The notes: a model not told the origin generated them from the sequence alone. DNA of 64,000 bases from Endomychus coccineus (GCA_958510875.1 OY294067.1:196971401-197035400); one strand, 5' to 3'. Counted from the stretch's first letter, positions 1-16,813 are shown. Translations and numbers: made by a program.

Positions 1-572
1 ATGAGATAAACAATTTATTGAAATTATATTACCGAATTCGTGTTCATCGAGTTAAAACTATCCGAAATCGAGTCCAATATCCCATAACCACCTAATTTAA
101 TTTTTTTGTTTATTTGTTAACTAACAAATTGTTTATTAACAAATGGAATAAACAATTTGTTGCAATTATATCAACTAATTCGTGTTCATCGAGTTGAAAA
201 TATCCAAAATCGCATAACCAGACCTAATTTAATTTTTTCGTTTATTTGTTAACTGATAAATTGTTCATTAACAAACGAAATAAACAATTTATTGCAATTA
301 TATCAACAAATTCGTGTTCATCGAGTTAGAAATATCCGAAATGGAGTCTAATATCGCGCAAGCGGGCTAAATTTTATTTGTTCGTTAATTTGTTAATTAA
401 CAAATTGTTTATGAACACTGAGTAAGCTTTGTGAACCTTTGTTTATTACTTTAACATTTGAAAATCTTCAATTACTTGCTTAAACCTGTACTTTTTAATT
501 TTTTCTTATAATGCTCTGAGACACGCATTTGTTTAATACTAATTATTGTTTATCAACAATATAAACAATTAG
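1..572. repeat. Arm of a fold-back element, cut by the window edge
   Basis: Tandem, diverged units of roughly 110-130 bp carry the recurring words cgaattcgtgttcatcgag and tttgttaattaacaaattg. The arm ends with a segment (about 425-572) whose reverse complement is seen at 2378-2520 and whose direct copy is at 3530-3667. It is therefore the right arm of another copy of the fold-back element at 2378-3667. No coding capacity is visible. Confidence 0.7.
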
Positions 573-1187
573 TCAGAAAAATAAACCCCGCACTTGACAT
601 CATTACGGAGAAAATGAGCCCTCACTGATCAAAATCGGCTCATAACAAAAAAATTTAAATATTAATACCTTCATTTACTGGACTAAATATTTGACTCAGA
701 ATGTGAAGATTTAGTGCAAAAGGTCTATTTAGTGATAAACAGGTTATTAAATCAAAAATCAAAAAACTTTCAAGCACTATTTTGAAACTACTTCATATAG
801 GTATCTTCAATACATGTTTAAGCTATGAGAAAGTAAGTGCGCCGGGGACCTTCATCATAGGCTAACATCTATGGTAATATGATATGAAGTAGTATCAAAA
901 TATTACTTGAAAACATGCTCATATCACTTTGATGATGTTTTTTCGATGAAATTCGTCGGTTTTCACAACTTCTTGACGTACATAAAACGTACTGTTTTTA
1001 CTTTGCACTAGTGCTGTCAGAAAAGTAACTATTCGTTCCTCGGGTACCCGTTACTCTATGAGAATCGGAGTAACGCATATTCGTTGAAAAATCTATTCGC
1101 TACTTCAGTTTCTTGTTTATCAAAACATCACACAACAAATATATGCTACACCGCTGATAAACCTTGTCGGAGTCCGGAGATATAGTA
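573..1187. repeat. Direct duplicate flank, copy 1
   Basis: This non-coding stretch is repeated in the same orientation at 3668-4319. Similarity runs from just outside the fold-back arm to the shared end ggagtccggagatatag at 1187 and 4319, after which the two diverge. Together with the preceding arm, about 0.8 kb is duplicated. It may belong to a larger repeat that carries the fold-back arms, or be a segmental duplication. Confidence 0.7.
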
Positions 1188-2377
1188 TTTAGTAGAATCA
1201 AAATATTACTTGAATACATGCTCATAATTTTTTTCTTCACTTGTTAAGTCTAGTATAATTCAGTTAGTACGAATGTGCAATTAATAATGCAACACCTTGT
1301 ATATTGTTATAAGGAAGTGAGTAAGTAGGTACTGTTATTAGAGCTGGAATAATAAAATAGTACCTATAAAATTAAATTAATATATTTTCGACGATCCAGG
1401 AGTGATAGTTCAATAGCCGCAATTTATTATTTTCTTCAACGCATTTCTCTAACTAGTGGTAGTAATAAACTGACTAGAGAATCTCCAGGTAGTTTGTACC
1501 CTCAACTGAATGGCAATATTTGGCAATAAGAATATAAATTATGAATAAGTTATAGTAGGAAGTGGAATATTTACTTATTTGCCTACGCTTATTCTGAATT
1601 GCACAAGTCGTTATCAAAAACTACTTGATGAATCAGGCCTGGTAAAATAACGGGAAATCGATATTCTCAACTGGAACATCTACATATTTTTAATTTGGTT
1701 AAATTTCAGGTCTAGTTTAATTATTTCCACAATAAGAATTCTCTATAAAACGATAAATTTAAACACTCCTTCACCTGTCTTTCACAATTTTGGAGAGATG
1801 AATGAAAATTAGAAACTGAGATTCGAACATAACTCGCAAATAAAATTGATCCAATTCTGAATTATAATTCAAAATCAATTGAATAATTAATTTTCATTAT
1901 TCACGATACTAATTGATAATATGTCACCAATTTCTATCAATTTTTCAGAACCATTTATATCTTCAAAAGAACTTCGGAAGACAGGAATAGCAATGAGGAA
2001 GTTTACCTTAATTTTGAATTATTCGCTAAATTTTCATACATCTACAATTAATTTGGAAGAAGTTTACAAATACACGCTACTTAGGTCATATGAAAAATAA
2101 AAAAAGTGAAACAATGGAATTCGGATTGCAATTGCTGTTAGTGTCAAGATCTAAAATTTATTTACAAATTAAGCAACGATTCAACACCGATTTCGGAATC
2201 AGTGCACTCATTGATATTAGCCATCCTATTGATGTATTACATATTTCTCCTAATTATTCCCTTTCAATCAGAACCATTTTGATTTGTATATTTGATCTGT
2301 TGATCTCTCAAAATTATTCTAAAGTCTTCTTGGTATTATAGCATCATTTGTTCAATTCAAACTTATGTATCTGACCA
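1188..2377. other. AT-rich stretch without recognisable gene
   Basis: I see no convincing gene. The first 40 bases resemble 885-925 (agtagaatcaaaatattacttga), a small internal repeat. One open frame of 83 codons at 2090-2341 has AT-driven composition and no recognisable family. Confidence 0.5.
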
Positions 2378-3667
2378 GTTTAATTGTTTATATTGTTAAT
2401 AAACAATGATTAGTGTTAAACAAATGCGTGTCTCAGGAGTATTATAAGAAAAAATTAAAAAGTACAGGTTTTAAGCAAGTAATTGAATATTTTCAAGTGT
2501 TGAAGTAATGAACAAAGGTTAACAAAGATTACTCAATGTTCATAAACAATTTGTTAATTAACAAATAAACGAAAAAATGAAATTAGGTCTGGTTATGCGA
2601 TATTGGACTCGATTTCGAATATTTTTAACTCGATGAACCCGAATTCGGGGATATAATTGCAATAAATTGTTTATTTCCTTTGTTAATGAACAATTTGTTA
2701 ATTAACAAATAAACAAAAAATGAAATTAGGTGGTTATGTGATATTGGACTCGATTTCGGATATTTTTAACTCAATGAACACGAATTCGGTTATATAATTG
2801 CAATAGATTGTTTATTTCATTTGTTAATAAAATAGACGAAAAAATGAAATAAGGTCTGGTTATGCGATATTGGGCTCGATTTCGGACATTTTCAACTTGA
2901 AGAACAGGAATTTGGTGATTTAATAATTGCAATAAATTGTTTATTTCATTTGTTAATAAACAAAAAATGAAATTAAGTGGTTATGGGATATTGGACTCGA
3001 TTTCGGATATTTTTAACTCGATGAACACGAATTCGGTATAATTGCAATAAATTGTTTATTTCATTTGTTAATAAACAATTGGTTAATTGAAAAATAAACG
3101 AAAAAATGAAATTAGATGGTTATGGGATATTGGCCTCGACTTCGGATATTTTTAACTCGATGAACACGAATTCGGTAATATAATTGCAATAAATTGTTTA
3201 TTTCATTGTTTAATAAATTAAACGAAAAAATGAAATTAGGTCTGGTTATGCGATATTGGACTCGATTTCGGACATTTTGATCTTGATGAACACGAATTTG
3301 GTGATTTGATAATTGCAATAAATTGTTTATTTCATTTGTTGATAAACAATTTGTTAATTAACAAATAAACGAAAAAATGAAATTAGGTGATTATGGGATA
3401 TTGGACTCAATTTCGGATATTTTTAACTCGATGAACACGAATTCATCGATTTAAAAATATCCGAAATCGAGTCTAATATCGCGCAAGCGGTCTAAATTTA
3501 ATTTTTTCGCTAAATTGTTAATCAACACTTTGTGAACCTTTGTTTATTACTTTAACACTTGAAAATATTCAATTACTTAAAACCTGTACTTTTTAATTTT
3601 TTCTTATAATGCTCTGAGACACGCATTTGTTTAATACTAATTATTGTTTATTAACAATATAAACAAT
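2378..3667. mobile_element. Fold-back (long inverted repeat) element, complete
   Basis: The left end (aattgtttatattgttaat) and the right end (attaacaatataaacaat) are inverted copies. The inversion continues inward for about 170 bp, through the words gcgtgtctcagg / ctgagacacgc and agtacaggtttt / aaaacctgtact. The core consists of tandem, diverged units of about 115-130 bp with a repeated ggacattttnanctngatgaacacgaattngg theme. No transposase is encoded, so the element is non-autonomous. I could not define a clean target-site duplication, because the flank at the right end is itself part of a duplicated sequence. Confidence 0.7.
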
Positions 3668-4319
3668 CCGTCAGGAAAATAAACCCCCGCACTTTGTTCT
3701 TGACATCATTCCGAAGAAAATGAGCCCTTACTGATCAAAATCGGCTCATAACAAAAAAATTTAAATATTAATACCTTCATTTACTGGACAAAATATTTGA
3801 TTCAGAATGTGAAGATTAGTGCAAAAGGTTTCTATTTATTGATATACAGGTTATAAAATCAAAAATCAAAAAATCTTTCAAGTACTGTTTTGAAACTACT
3901 TCATATATCTTCAATATATGTTTAAGCTATTTTACCTTGAAAAATTAAAATTTTCAAGGTACCTCTTCATAATGAGAAAGTGAGTGCGCCGATGACCTTC
4001 AACATAGGCTAACATATATGGTAATATGATATGAAGTAGTATCAAAATATTACTTGAAAACATGCTCATATCACTTTGATGATGTTTTATCGATGAAGTT
4101 CGTCGGTTTCCACAACTTCTAAACGTACACAAAACGTACTGTTTTTACTTTGCACTAGTTCTGTCAGAAAAGTAACTATTCGTTACTCTATGAGAATCGG
4201 AGTAACGCATAGTCGTTGAAAAATCTATTCGGTACTTCAGTTACTTGTTTATCAAAACATCACACAACAAATATATGCTAAACCGCTGATGAACCTTGTC
4301 GGAGTCCGGAGATATAGTC
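3668..4319. repeat. Direct duplicate flank, copy 2
   Basis: Copy of 573-1187 in the same orientation. Relative to copy 1 it has about 41 extra bases at 3931-3971 containing a perfect 10-bp inverted repeat, ACCTTGAAAA / TTTTCAAGGT (3934-3960). Another 11 or so bases, near the cgggtacc of copy 1, are missing. Non-coding. Confidence 0.7.
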
Positions 4320-5384
4320 GAGGAAAATTAACACAAAAATAGGCCAAAGGTCCGAAAACCTGTGCAGTAAGACGGATCGAGATGCGGTTTTTTGCATCCG
4401 ATTCCTTGATGCATTTACTCCATTTGCCCACTTTCTGAGTCTCATACAAATGAGAAACTGCATTTCTGCATTGAAAAAATGCATTTTTTCATGTGCAATT
4501 TTTGAAGCAAATAAAAAATTCATTATTCGGTAATGCATTGTCGAAATCGACCCAAATTTCTTATTCTTAATTATGAATATAAATAACTTTTTTATATTCA
4601 AAAACCATAAAAATTCAATAATAAAAATTCAATAATTTCATTAATAAAATTTCTTATAACAAATAAAAATGAAGAATAGTCAAAATATACCTATATAATT
4701 TCATCTAAATAACGATAAAGGTGAAAATTTTTTCGATTGAATAAAGTTGTATTCACTAACATCATTTATTTATTTACACTATTTATTTCAAACTTTCAAT
4801 TATACCTGTAAAAATTGAAGAAGCCAATTTTTATCAAAAATTTGAGATAGTCCCGATTAAACATTTCTGACTTTCAGGTTTGTAATTGATATTGCGATTT
4901 TTCTGACTTTGTTAATACATATGCCATATTAGTAGAGTAATATTTAATTCGTTTGCTATTCTTTGTTTTGGTTTTTCTAGTAAGTTTTGTATTTTAATAT
5001 TTCTAATTTAAACTTCAACATTATTGATTTCAAAATGTACCTAAATTATATATTGGAAGACTCTGTACGAACCGTTGGAGACAAATCTACCTGAATATAC
5101 CCTACTAAGATGTTAAAGAAACTTTATTGCTGCCGTTGACCGTCGTTTAGTTCACTTCAATTGGGCGTGTGTATTGTAGAGGGCGCGTTTTTACAGAGGA
5201 ATCCACAGTTCAGGTTATATATTGGTATGCAATAGCCTGTATTGTGGAATATGATACACATTTGCTTTTATACATTTGGCGCCAATATCTTTCACTTTAA
5301 TGTTGCTGTACATCATATAGAGGCGCGAAGTTGCATCGGATTCAAATTTCTGGGACTATAGGTACCTTAAATATGACTTTAGCT
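4320..5384. other. AT-rich stretch without recognisable gene
   Basis: I find no recognisable gene or RNA here. Two overlapping open frames on the minus strand (4252-4601) have no family resemblance and lie partly in the duplicated flank. Confidence 0.5.
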
Positions 5385-7630
<2,246 letters not shown>

Positions 7631-8589
7631 GAATATATGTGTTTTGAATTATGTAATAAGTATAACAAATTTTTAACATGATATACCCTATATAAAATAT
7701 ATAATCATCTGTACACTATAACCGTTTCTTCACCTAAATTATAATTAAATATCTAAAACTCTTTCCGACTGCGATGCCGTCATTACAAAGACAAATGTGA
7801 ATGGAATTTGAAGATAAGATTACACAAATCAAAATAATACTAAAACTAGGTCAAAGTAGGGAAATATTAAATCATTATTATGTTGTTTCTAAAAACTAAA
7901 AGTTTTACAGGTACTTCATGGTTGGCAATAAACATCAAGTATTCCAGATTATCATTATTAATCCTAGTTTGTTAGCAAATAATCACTTACGTATACATAT
8001 TCCTAGTGGTTTATTGAAGTACTTGAATCACGGATTATTTTAATTCGTAAATACATCAAAATTTAATGAATGATCTCTTCGTTTAAAACTTTCTATTGCT
8101 AAATGAGCTACCTCCTATATTTTGATTTCTTTTGTCAGGTGAATTTTGAACTTTGATTCTGTTATTGTTGTCTTTACGCGAAATCAAAGAATAATAGACA
8201 TATCGTTAGTGTAAATTTGTGTTAAAATTGTTGCTGTACACATTTTCAATCATTTGCTTCAATTCTTCAAATGTTATCAAATGAAAATTTAAACAGGAAA
8301 TTTAGGTCTTGAAACGTGCAATAATGCAACTGAAAGAATATTCGCTTACGAAAATTTTGTCGACTTTCTAATCCTTTGTATGTGAGCAAGCAATAACACT
8401 GATTATTTCACTCATGCTAAGATACACATTTTTGATTTGTTGGAATATTTGTGTTGATAATCGAAAACACCATGTTTTCGTTTCTATATTTAGCTTCCTC
8501 ATACAGTTTTATGAAACAGTGTCTTATCAGCAGCAGGCTGTCATAATATTTTTATATGATAAACTATAGAAGAGTTCACAGTGGATATA
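7631..8589. other. AT-rich stretch without recognisable gene
   Basis: I see no open frame of note, no RNA gene and no clear repeat in this interval. Confidence 0.5.
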
Positions 8590-9060
8590 TTATAACACTC
8601 TTGAATAGAAATAATCACCCTTATCCACTAAGAATACTATCAAAGTACCTTTCGGCTACCAAGTAGCCATCATCAGAGTGAACTAAATTATAAATCAAAA
8701 TCTGCCTGCCTAAATACTATTTGGGGATAATAATCTGAACAATGGGTTCCCCTCAGCTGGAAATTAATAGGAATTTAATAAATTGCTTTTTCGTTTATAT
8801 ATTTCCATCCCTTCTAAATAACATAGATATTTGTCTGTACTATGTTATAAAAGTGATAAGCTTGCCTGAGAAATGGTGTCACCTGTATTCGAAAAATATA
8901 TTCGGCTACTACTGATTTTTCATCATAAAATTTCTTCATATGGGCAATATCTTCCTTATAACGAGTAGAAATGTTCCTTCTAGTTCGACCCACACAGCAT
9001 TTTCAAAACGACTCACAATTGATTTTGTAAATTCCGGATTTGTGTAAATCGGAAACTTTA
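8590..9060 (-). pseudogene. Penelope-like element 3' fragment (GIY-YIG domain), minus copy
   Basis: Minus-strand translation across several frames reads SGIYKINCE, then CVGRTRRNISTRYKEDIAHM, KSVVAEYIF and EGMEIYKRKSN. This matches the GIY-YIG endonuclease at the C-terminus of Penelope-like retroelement proteins (core G-I-Y and Y-V-G-R-T). The usual Y before VGR lies in another frame or is lost, and stops and frameshifts break the sequence. The reverse transcriptase is absent, so this is a 5'-truncated copy. Downstream (lower coordinates) lies the candidate hammerhead motif at 8624-8682. An inverted partner copy lies at 9240-9600. Confidence 0.7.
8624..8682 (-). ncRNA. Candidate type I hammerhead ribozyme (copy 1)
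   Basis: On the minus strand the segment reads CTGATGA, then a hairpin GGCTAC-TTG-GTAGCC, then GAAA. A second hairpin GTACT...AGTAT follows, then TTCTT. The outer strands TCACT and AGTGG can pair as stem I. This order (stem I, CUGAUGA, stem II, GAAA, stem III, UH) is that of a hammerhead. Hammerheads are an established feature of Penelope-like elements, and the motif lies just downstream of a Penelope-like GIY-YIG fragment. Departures from the ideal are one unpaired U before stem II and a G bulge in stem III. Activity is inferred only. Confidence 0.5.
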
Positions 9061-9239
9061 CCAAAATGGTGTTTAAGCTTGTTCTTACATTTATAAACTG
9101 ATTGTATTGGAAATTTAGAAAACAAGCTATGGAATTTATTAATTACTGAAGGATGATAAGTGAAACTTCCGAATTTTATTGGAGTATTTGGATTGTGACT
9201 CGTGTTTTAAATGCTAAGAGGAATTTTCTAACTCGGTAT

Positions 9240-9600
9240 AAGGAACCTTCCGCCTATATAAAAAAAATAATGGTGTAAAATCTGCGATAACCGAACATAT
9301 GTTGAAAACAGGTCACAACATTTCTCAAGAAACTTCATCACTTTTTAAAACACAGGATAGACAAGAATATCTAGGTAATTTAGAATGGATGGAAATGTAT
9401 AAACGAAAAAGCAATTCATTGAATTCCGATTTATCTCCAGTTGAGGGTACATTATCATCACCAAATAGTATTTGAACAGATACATTTTGATATATAATTT
9501 AGTTTTCTCTGATGATGGCTACTTGGTAGCCGAAATGACCTCAGTACTTTAATAGTATTTTAGTGGATGAGGGTGATTATTTCTTATCAATATTTTCATA
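9240..9600 (+). pseudogene. Penelope-like element 3' fragment, plus copy inverted to 8590-9060
   Basis: Plus-strand translation gives SAITEHMLKTGHNIS, FKTQDRQEYLGNLEWMEMYK and LSPVEGTL. This is the conserved C-terminal end of the GIY-YIG region of Penelope-like proteins (S-A-x-x-E-H-x-x-x-T-G-H followed by E-x-x-x-I/M). DNA at 9390-9590 is an inverted copy of 8610-8810. Two 3' ends of the same family therefore face away from each other, a known configuration for Penelope-like insertions. No RT is left. Confidence 0.7.
9503..9577 (+). ncRNA. Candidate hammerhead ribozyme (copy 2, weaker)
   Basis: CTGATGA (9509-9515), hairpin GGCTAC-TTG-GTAGCC and GAAA (9532-9535) are identical to the minus-strand copy at 8624-8682. 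A hairpin GTACT...AGTAT follows, but 8 extra bases lie between GAAA and stem III. Stem I is poorer because the 5' strand is TTTCT. I read it as a decayed copy of the same ribozyme. Confidence 0.35.
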
Positions 9601-10159
9601 TGACACAACACCGAACTTTAGGTAATCAATAAATACAAATGAGCAACTACACTGAATAGACACTTCGGAAAAATCACAAAACGAACTTTTATTATAAGAA
9701 TAAAACAAATCACGTCATGTTTCACCACGCAGTGACTTCTTCAGGTGAATAATGGTACTTGAACTTAAGAAGGTGTTAGTGGCTATATATAATATAAGGA
9801 GGGTCTGACTTACTGATTGGTATTTCAGATTGTTTACAGCTAGCTTACATAGTGAGTGAACAATTCAGAAGTTATATAAATAATGAACAAGAGTCCCATT
9901 ATGCCAAACAAAGACAAGCCCCCAATTTGATCAAAATTTTGAAGCTTAACAAGCGGTAAAAAAAGGTAGACGTCTAGATAATTTAGAACACTCACAATTC
10001 AATAAATATAAGTACAGTGGACATATATATTTTTAATCCTCTCCTCTTCTTCATCTCTTCTCATTCAAAAGACTTGTCGCAAATCAATTAATAAATTTTA
10101 ATACGTCAGCGTGAATAATCGGTATTCTTGTAATTCGTAAGTTAGTTGTGGATGATTCT
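9601..10159. other. Non-coding; holds a third hammerhead-like core
   Basis: No gene is recognised. On the minus strand 9705-9750 reads CTGAAGA (9744-9738), then GTCAC-TGC-GTGGT, then GAAAC (around 9723). This has the spacing of a hammerhead core as found in Penelope-like elements, so the stretch is probably another remnant 3' end. Confidence in the ribozyme itself is low. Confidence 0.35.
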
Positions 10160-10164
10160 GTTCA

Positions 10165-10555
10165 AAATCATTGAGTCAGCCCCTTGGTCATCATTATATA
10201 TTCATCTATATATAGGTAGCTAATAATACGTTCAAGTGCCTTTGTTGACTTGAAGATGCAGCTGTCTGGTGGAACTTGTCGTGATTTTGGAATATCATGG
10301 CCTGCGGATGGATTCCGCGTCACAATAGATCGACTTGAATCCGACGTTTCACCAGCTATTACAGGTGGCATCTTCAGGGTAAGCTTAAGGCTTGAACTGA
10401 AACTGGGTCTACTTGTTTCTGTAGCCATATTTATTGTATGAAACATTCTTCCCGCTACACAGTTCACTGCCTTTATTCCGGTAATTAACACCGTTCCGGC
10501 ACCTGACCCTGCCGTTGTGTGATTATGTACGAAGTGGAACTTTCGAGGATGGGTT
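10165..10555. repeat. Penelope-like terminal repeat (pseudo-LTR), inverted with 11660-11920
   Basis: Conceptual plus-strand peptides here (GFRVTIDRLESDVSPAITGG, RLELKLGLL) and minus-strand peptides at 11660-11920 (DRFRVTIARLDADVSPNITG, RLELNLGLL) correspond. The two DNA segments are therefore inverted copies. They bracket the RT/GIY-YIG body, as the pseudo-LTRs of Penelope-like insertions often do. The motif CTGAAGA...GAAACGTCGG is present in both copies and resembles a hammerhead core. Confidence 0.65.
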
Positions 10556-11660
10556 TTCAATTGTTGGAAAGGTAATATCCTGAGTCACAGTTCAGATTAT
10601 TTGGACGTTTCAGGATTTCTATAGCTTCAAGGATTTTTCGCTGATAGGAGTTTGGAGCTTGAGCTAGGATTTTAGTATTTTTGAAAAGGATTTGCTGATT
10701 AGTGTCATAACTTGTGTTCCGCAAGTGCAGATCTACTGGTATCATGAAGCCTTGTACAGCGCTAATGTTATTTTCATACGGGTAGCAGCTTTTCGACCTG
10801 TTTCATCAATGTAGACCTTACCGCAAGAACATGGAATGCCCTTAACATCTTCTAAGTGAAGAGGAGGAAGAGAATCTTCGATAGGTTTGTGAAACTGAGA
10901 TGGTGTGGATGACCGGGTAGAAATATCATGTTTTTTAAGGATATTGAAAATTCGATCTGCTATATTTTCAATATATTGAAGATAGGCAGTGGTTGAAGTA
11001 GGCGGGGGGGGGGGAATCCAGGTCAATTTGAAATTTCAGGAGGTGTGTATATCTTTATGGCTTTCTGGATGTTGTGATGTGAGAAATTGTTTGATAATAA
11101 GGCAGATGAAAGATGTTTCAATTCTGATTTTAAGGATTGAGGTTGACATAAGTTGACAGGTCTGTGGACCAAGGAGCTTATGACAGATTGCTCTCGGCCA
11201 GGGTGGTCGTGGGAAAGACCGTTGAAGTATCTATCGGTGTGAATGGAGTTTCGATACACATAATGTCCTTAAGTACCGTCAGTCTATCGACTAACCAATA
11301 CATCTAGGAACAGGAGTAAACCTTGCGATTCGACTCCCATAGTGGGAAAGATATTGGGATGTATTGAATTTGAATGATTGAAGAGGGGAATAAGCTTTTC
11401 GCGACCATGTTGCCAAATAACAAAGTGTCGTCGACATATCTAAACCAACATTTCGACTTGAGAACAGATGAGTCAATGACATCTTGTTCAAAAACTTATA
11501 TGAAGATATTAGCTATGATTACCATGATTAACTCATGGCAGCTCCCGGAGACTGCTCGTAAAACTTGCCATCGTACAGAAAATATCTGGACGATAGACGA
11601 ATATCAATTGACGATAGCGAAAACATTGAAATGTTTTTGACAGGTGACAAATGAGAAATT
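10556..11660 (-). pseudogene. Penelope-like reverse transcriptase + GIY-YIG endonuclease, broken
   Basis: The gene reads right to left in several frames. RT pieces are YDGKFYEQSPGAAMS (11580-11530), VIIANIFI then a stop, CWFRYVDDTLLFGN (YVDD active site, around 11425-11465), GVESQGLLLFLDVLV and THTDRYFNGLSHDHPGREQS. These are typical for Penelope-like RT, palm to thumb. The linker is followed by the endonuclease: GIPCSCGKVYIDETGR (around 10780-10835), where the family has YIGETGR, so the second Gly is replaced by Asp. The tail is LAQAPNSYQRKILEAIEIL. At least four frameshifts or stops are visible, and an 11-base G run at 11004-11014 coincides with one. A complete protein would be about 600-800 residues; only its C-terminal half remains. 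The element is dead. Confidence 0.85.
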
Positions 11661-11960
11661 ATGGCAAGGTTGTCTGGAATGGGAACGGAGGTAACCACCG
11701 CAATAAAGGCAATGAACTGTGTAGCGTGAAGGATTTTTCCTACAATAAATACGACTACAAAAGTCAGTAGACCCAAATTCAGTTCAAGCCTCAAGCCTGT
11801 CCTGAAGATGACACCTGTAATGTTTGGCGAAACGTCGGCATCAAGTCGAGCTATTGTGACGCGGAATCTATCCGGAAGCCGAGATTTTTCAAGATTAGCT
11901 ATCCGCGGAAGTCTACTATCCAAGCTGTCGTAATTCCTTCTATTTTTATAATCATTCATG
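11661..11960. repeat. Penelope-like terminal repeat, upstream copy (inverted)
   Basis: Inverted counterpart of 10165-10555 at the 5' side of the RT fragment. On the plus strand it reads CTGAAGA (around 11802), then ACACC...GGCGAAACGTCGG, the hammerhead-like core of this family. One open minus-strand frame (11528-11959) runs from this repeat into the RT piece. That fusion is fortuitous or reflects read-through of the terminal repeat, and is not a separate gene. Confidence 0.6.
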
Positions 11961-12429
11961 CACTTTTCACATTACATACAATAATCTGGAATTACCTATC
12001 CCCATTTCATTTTTAACCCTGGGCTTGTCCTCTTTACAGTTTTATTAACTATGCAGTTTTTGAAATAAGAGTGAGCACCTACTGCTTGAATAATTTATGT
12101 TATTTCGTCCACCAAAAATCGATGTCATGAACCTCTATGAGTTGAATTTGTGGGAATTACAATTTTGAATTCCACGAGTAATTTTCATATCCAGTTTGAA
12201 GGTCATAGCACTTCATACCCATGAAACTGAAAGCGAGAGATCGAAAATGCCGCTCAAAAATTGGTTTCTTATGTATTACCTATTCATTGATTTAGATACA
12301 AAATTACACATGGTCTAGATGGATATTCATAGGATACAAACTCAACTGGATGAAATAATACATTCAATGATATATTTGCCATAACAAAGTTCACTCACAA
12401 AATAGCTTACACTTGCTTTCACCAATTCA
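11961..12429. other. Non-coding stretch
   Basis: I see no gene or RNA. The sequence is ordinary AT-rich DNA between the Penelope-like remnant and the gatgcca flank. Confidence 0.5.
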
Positions 12430-15408
<2,979 letters not shown>

Positions 15409-16060
15409 AACCACATCATCTCCCGCGCGCTTTGTGACGTATAAATTCCTTATCTTATATCAGTCAGCATGAAAATAAAAATTAGTAATACAAGCGAGTA
15501 ACAGTTTAAAAAGGTGGAATATTCTGAATTTCCTATTCAGATATGTTTACATGAAAGTTATCCAATTAGTACAGGTCCTGTAGTTATCTATGCGTAAGGT
15601 CCCCATCCCTGACGCTTATAATTACGAGGATAAGTACTTTTTTCATGTCACGGAGTGATGAGATCGATTTCCTAATACATGTAATAAAATTTAAGTTATT
15701 TGGTAGCTGAAAATGAAATATAACTTATTAGAATGCGGCTCTGAAATGTATGAGTTTTCTTATGTTTCGAAATGAAAATTTCTCTTATCTAATTCAGATA
15801 ACGGGCACTAAAAAGGCAGCCAACCTGATCATCTCCCGAGCGCTTTGTGATGTATAAATTTCTTATCTTCTATCAGTCGGCATGAAAATAGAAATTACTA
15901 ATACAAGAGGGTTACAGCTTAAAAAGGTTGAATATTCTGAATTTCCTATTTAGATATGTTTACATCAAAGTTATCCAATTAGCACAGGTCATGTAGTTAT
16001 CTATGCGTAGGGTCCCTATCCCTGTCGCTTATAATCATGAGGATGAGTACTTCTTTCTCT

Positions 16061-16665
16061 TAATAGCCCCGTCACTAGACTCTAAAAAGACAAAAAGACG
16101 CTTTAAAAGCCAAATGTGATCGTTCGAACAACATCAGGGTGTGAATTTTATAGGAATGTAACTATTCTGAAAACTCTTGAACATCACCAAGGGCATACAT
16201 TTTATTGGGGGATACATTATGATTCCATTTGATGAGAGCTACTATTTTTATAAGCAAAAAAAAAGTGTGTGTGCATAGAGGCGTTTTGAAATATAGATTA
16301 TATATCATGAAAAGCCATTGTTTTCCACACCACCAAGAGGTAAAATGCTAGGCGCGCTTTTTTCAAGTGGTTTCGCCTTTAGCTCTGATCCACTATGGAT
16401 ATGTTTGAATTGTCCTTTTCTCACCCTTGGGTACCATTGGGTCTTTTTGTTCTTTTTTTTGTTGCCTCTTTTGTTATTCTAAAATATTGGGTCTTTTTTC
16501 CTTGTTGCTCTCTTTTATACTCATTCCCCAGGTGGCAAAGTGATGATTCAAGGCATACCTAATACAACAAGCTCAAAATACATGAGAAAGGTTTCAGTGT
16601 GTGTGATATCTTCTCATTGCTAATGTATTTTTTGGAACAATTCTATATGTTATGTTGTGAAAGAC

Positions 16666-16740
<75 letters not shown>

Positions 16741-16813
16741 CATATATATACAGAACCAAGAAAAATATTCGGCCATATTGAATGTATCTACAGCTATGTT
16801 TGAACCCTTTTCA
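16061..16813. other. Polinton internal non-coding stretch with (TA)n tract
   Basis: This lies downstream (3') of the polymerase remnant. It contains a (TA)n microsatellite at 16671-16736 that degenerates to 16750. Open frames over the tract (poly Tyr-Ile) are repeat artefacts. I recognise no remains of the other Polinton genes. Confidence 0.6.

Noticed and set aside
2090..2341. 83-codon frame in the AT-rich stretch
   Set aside because: Composition is as expected from AT-rich DNA, and no start context or family resemblance is seen.
16594..16781. 60-codon frames with poly Tyr-Ile
   Set aside because: Artefact of the (TA)n microsatellite.
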